Origin: CAYGZM01 sp964354365
Lineage (GTDB): Bacteria; Planctomycetota; Phycisphaerae; Sedimentisphaerales; Anaerobacaceae
DNA: 12,156 nt
NCBI GenBank assembly: GCA_964354365.1
Contig: CAYGZM010000113.1
Coordinates: forward strand, 1-12,156
Direction: 5' to 3'
Part shown: positions 11,731-12,156 of the stretch, piece after piece
Position numbering within the stretch: the first letter of the stretch is position 1
Layout of the letters: each line of letters starts with the position of its first letter
Program-made: the position numbers and the translations under genes
Notes under the pieces: model-generated
Database searches by the model: none
What the model was told of the DNA's origin: nothing
Seen by the model: the letters and a program-made list of their open reading frames with translations, nothing else

Positions 11731-12156
11731 ATGAAAGAGCTGGTAAGGCTTAGGATGAGGCCCTCGCGTGATAAGAAATCTTTTCGGTACATGCTTGATT
11801 ACGTTGATCATAATGGGAAACGACGTCAGGTCTCCCTCGGTCATTCAGACAAGCGCCAAGCCGAACGGCAAAGGCAAGAGAAGGAATTGGAGATACGAGT
11901 GAATGTCGCTGGTCCGGTATCGATGAGACTCACGGACTTTTTCCGCGATAGTCTTGCGCGCACAAAGGGCCAGGTTCGCGCTACTACTCTAAGTGAGACG
12001 GCAAGGACCATGAGGGACTTCGTCGAGTGCGTAGGTGATATTGATGTGCAGGAAATCCGGTACCGGCACGGTGAGCAGTTTATTCAGTACTGCCTTGACC
12101 AGGGAGTCTCTGCGGCGACTGTCACAAAGAAGGTCAAGCACCTGAAAAGAGTGTTT
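11731..12156 (+). CDS. Tyrosine recombinase/integrase, 5' part (cut by window edge)
   Basis: The first 142 residues of a site-specific recombinase; the frame is open to the last base. Residues 1-60 look like an N-terminal arm-binding domain: SFRYMLDYVDHNGKRRQVSL then the helix DKRQAERQRQEKELEIRV. Residues ~67-142 are the SAM-like core-binding domain, with SMRLTDFFRDSL, TTLSETARTMRDFVECVGDIDVQEI, GEQFIQYCLDQGVSAATVTKKVKHLKRVF. The catalytic R...HxxR...Y domain would lie outside the window, so activity cannot be judged. It is preceded by an excisionase-like gene and a strong ribosome-binding site. It would integrate or excise a genomic island or phage, most of which presumably lies to the right. 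No attachment site was identified. Confidence 0.85.
   Translation, partial: MKELVRLRMRPSRDKKSFRYMLDYVDHNGKRRQVSLGHSDKRQAERQRQEKELEIRVNVAGPVSMRLTDFFRDSLARTKGQVRATTLSETARTMRDFVECVGDIDVQEIRYRHGEQFIQYCLDQGVSAATVTKKVKHLKRVF

Noticed and set aside
1..12156. CRISPR arrays, rRNA, riboswitches or insertion-sequence ends
   Set aside because: Reading both strands showed no regularly spaced repeats, rRNA-like segments, terminal inverted repeats or transposase genes.

Overview
The window looks like a chromosomal piece of a heterotrophic bacterium, most likely a planctomycete (Phycisphaerae-like) or a close relative. This is an inference from gene content: a secreted DUF6807/PmoA-family protein, a Tat-exported Gfo/Idh/MocA oxidoreductase and a large secreted GH28-like glycosidase typify sugar-degradation loci of that group. 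A broken ORF at the left edge resembles the N-terminus of recombinases I associate with it. No rRNA, tRNA or CRISPR array was seen.

Left edge (1-405): two short minus-strand ORFs, a 50-residue protein with a CPLC motif and an overlapping recombinase-like remnant. Region A (406-7509) is a carbohydrate locus built around a divergent control region (2852-3084). Leftward run a Gfo/Idh/MocA protein and a DUF6807 protein. Rightward run a beta-hydroxyacid dehydrogenase (tartronate-semialdehyde-reductase/HIBADH family), a sugar-acid-type MFS transporter and a two-part secreted GH28-like enzyme. The simplest reading is outside-the-membrane cleavage of a uronic-acid-type glycan by the GH28-like protein, import by the MFS carrier and reduction of a semialdehyde intermediate by the dehydrogenase. 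The exported Gfo/Idh and DUF6807 proteins would act in or beyond the periplasm on a related sugar. A 19-bp inverted repeat overlapping a consensus TATAAT box is a candidate operator for the leftward pair.

Region B (7573-10748) is a tight four-gene minus-strand operon: class II photolyase, TIGR01777-type SDR, a PPOX-like flavin-binding protein and TspO. Gaps are 9 nt, a 4-nt ATGA overlap and 36 nt. It reads as a light/oxidative-stress unit. Region C (about 10.75-12.16 kb) is a gene-poor stretch, then an excisionase-like HTH gene and the first 142 residues of a tyrosine recombinase that runs off the right edge, marking the start of an integrated element.

The most unusual items are the GH28-like gene and its leader. 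It carries about 195 extra N-terminal residues unrelated to the glycosidase, and an orphan signal-peptide-like mini-ORF with its own ribosome-binding site sits just upstream. Together these suggest that a foreign secreted domain was inserted into an existing glycosidase gene.
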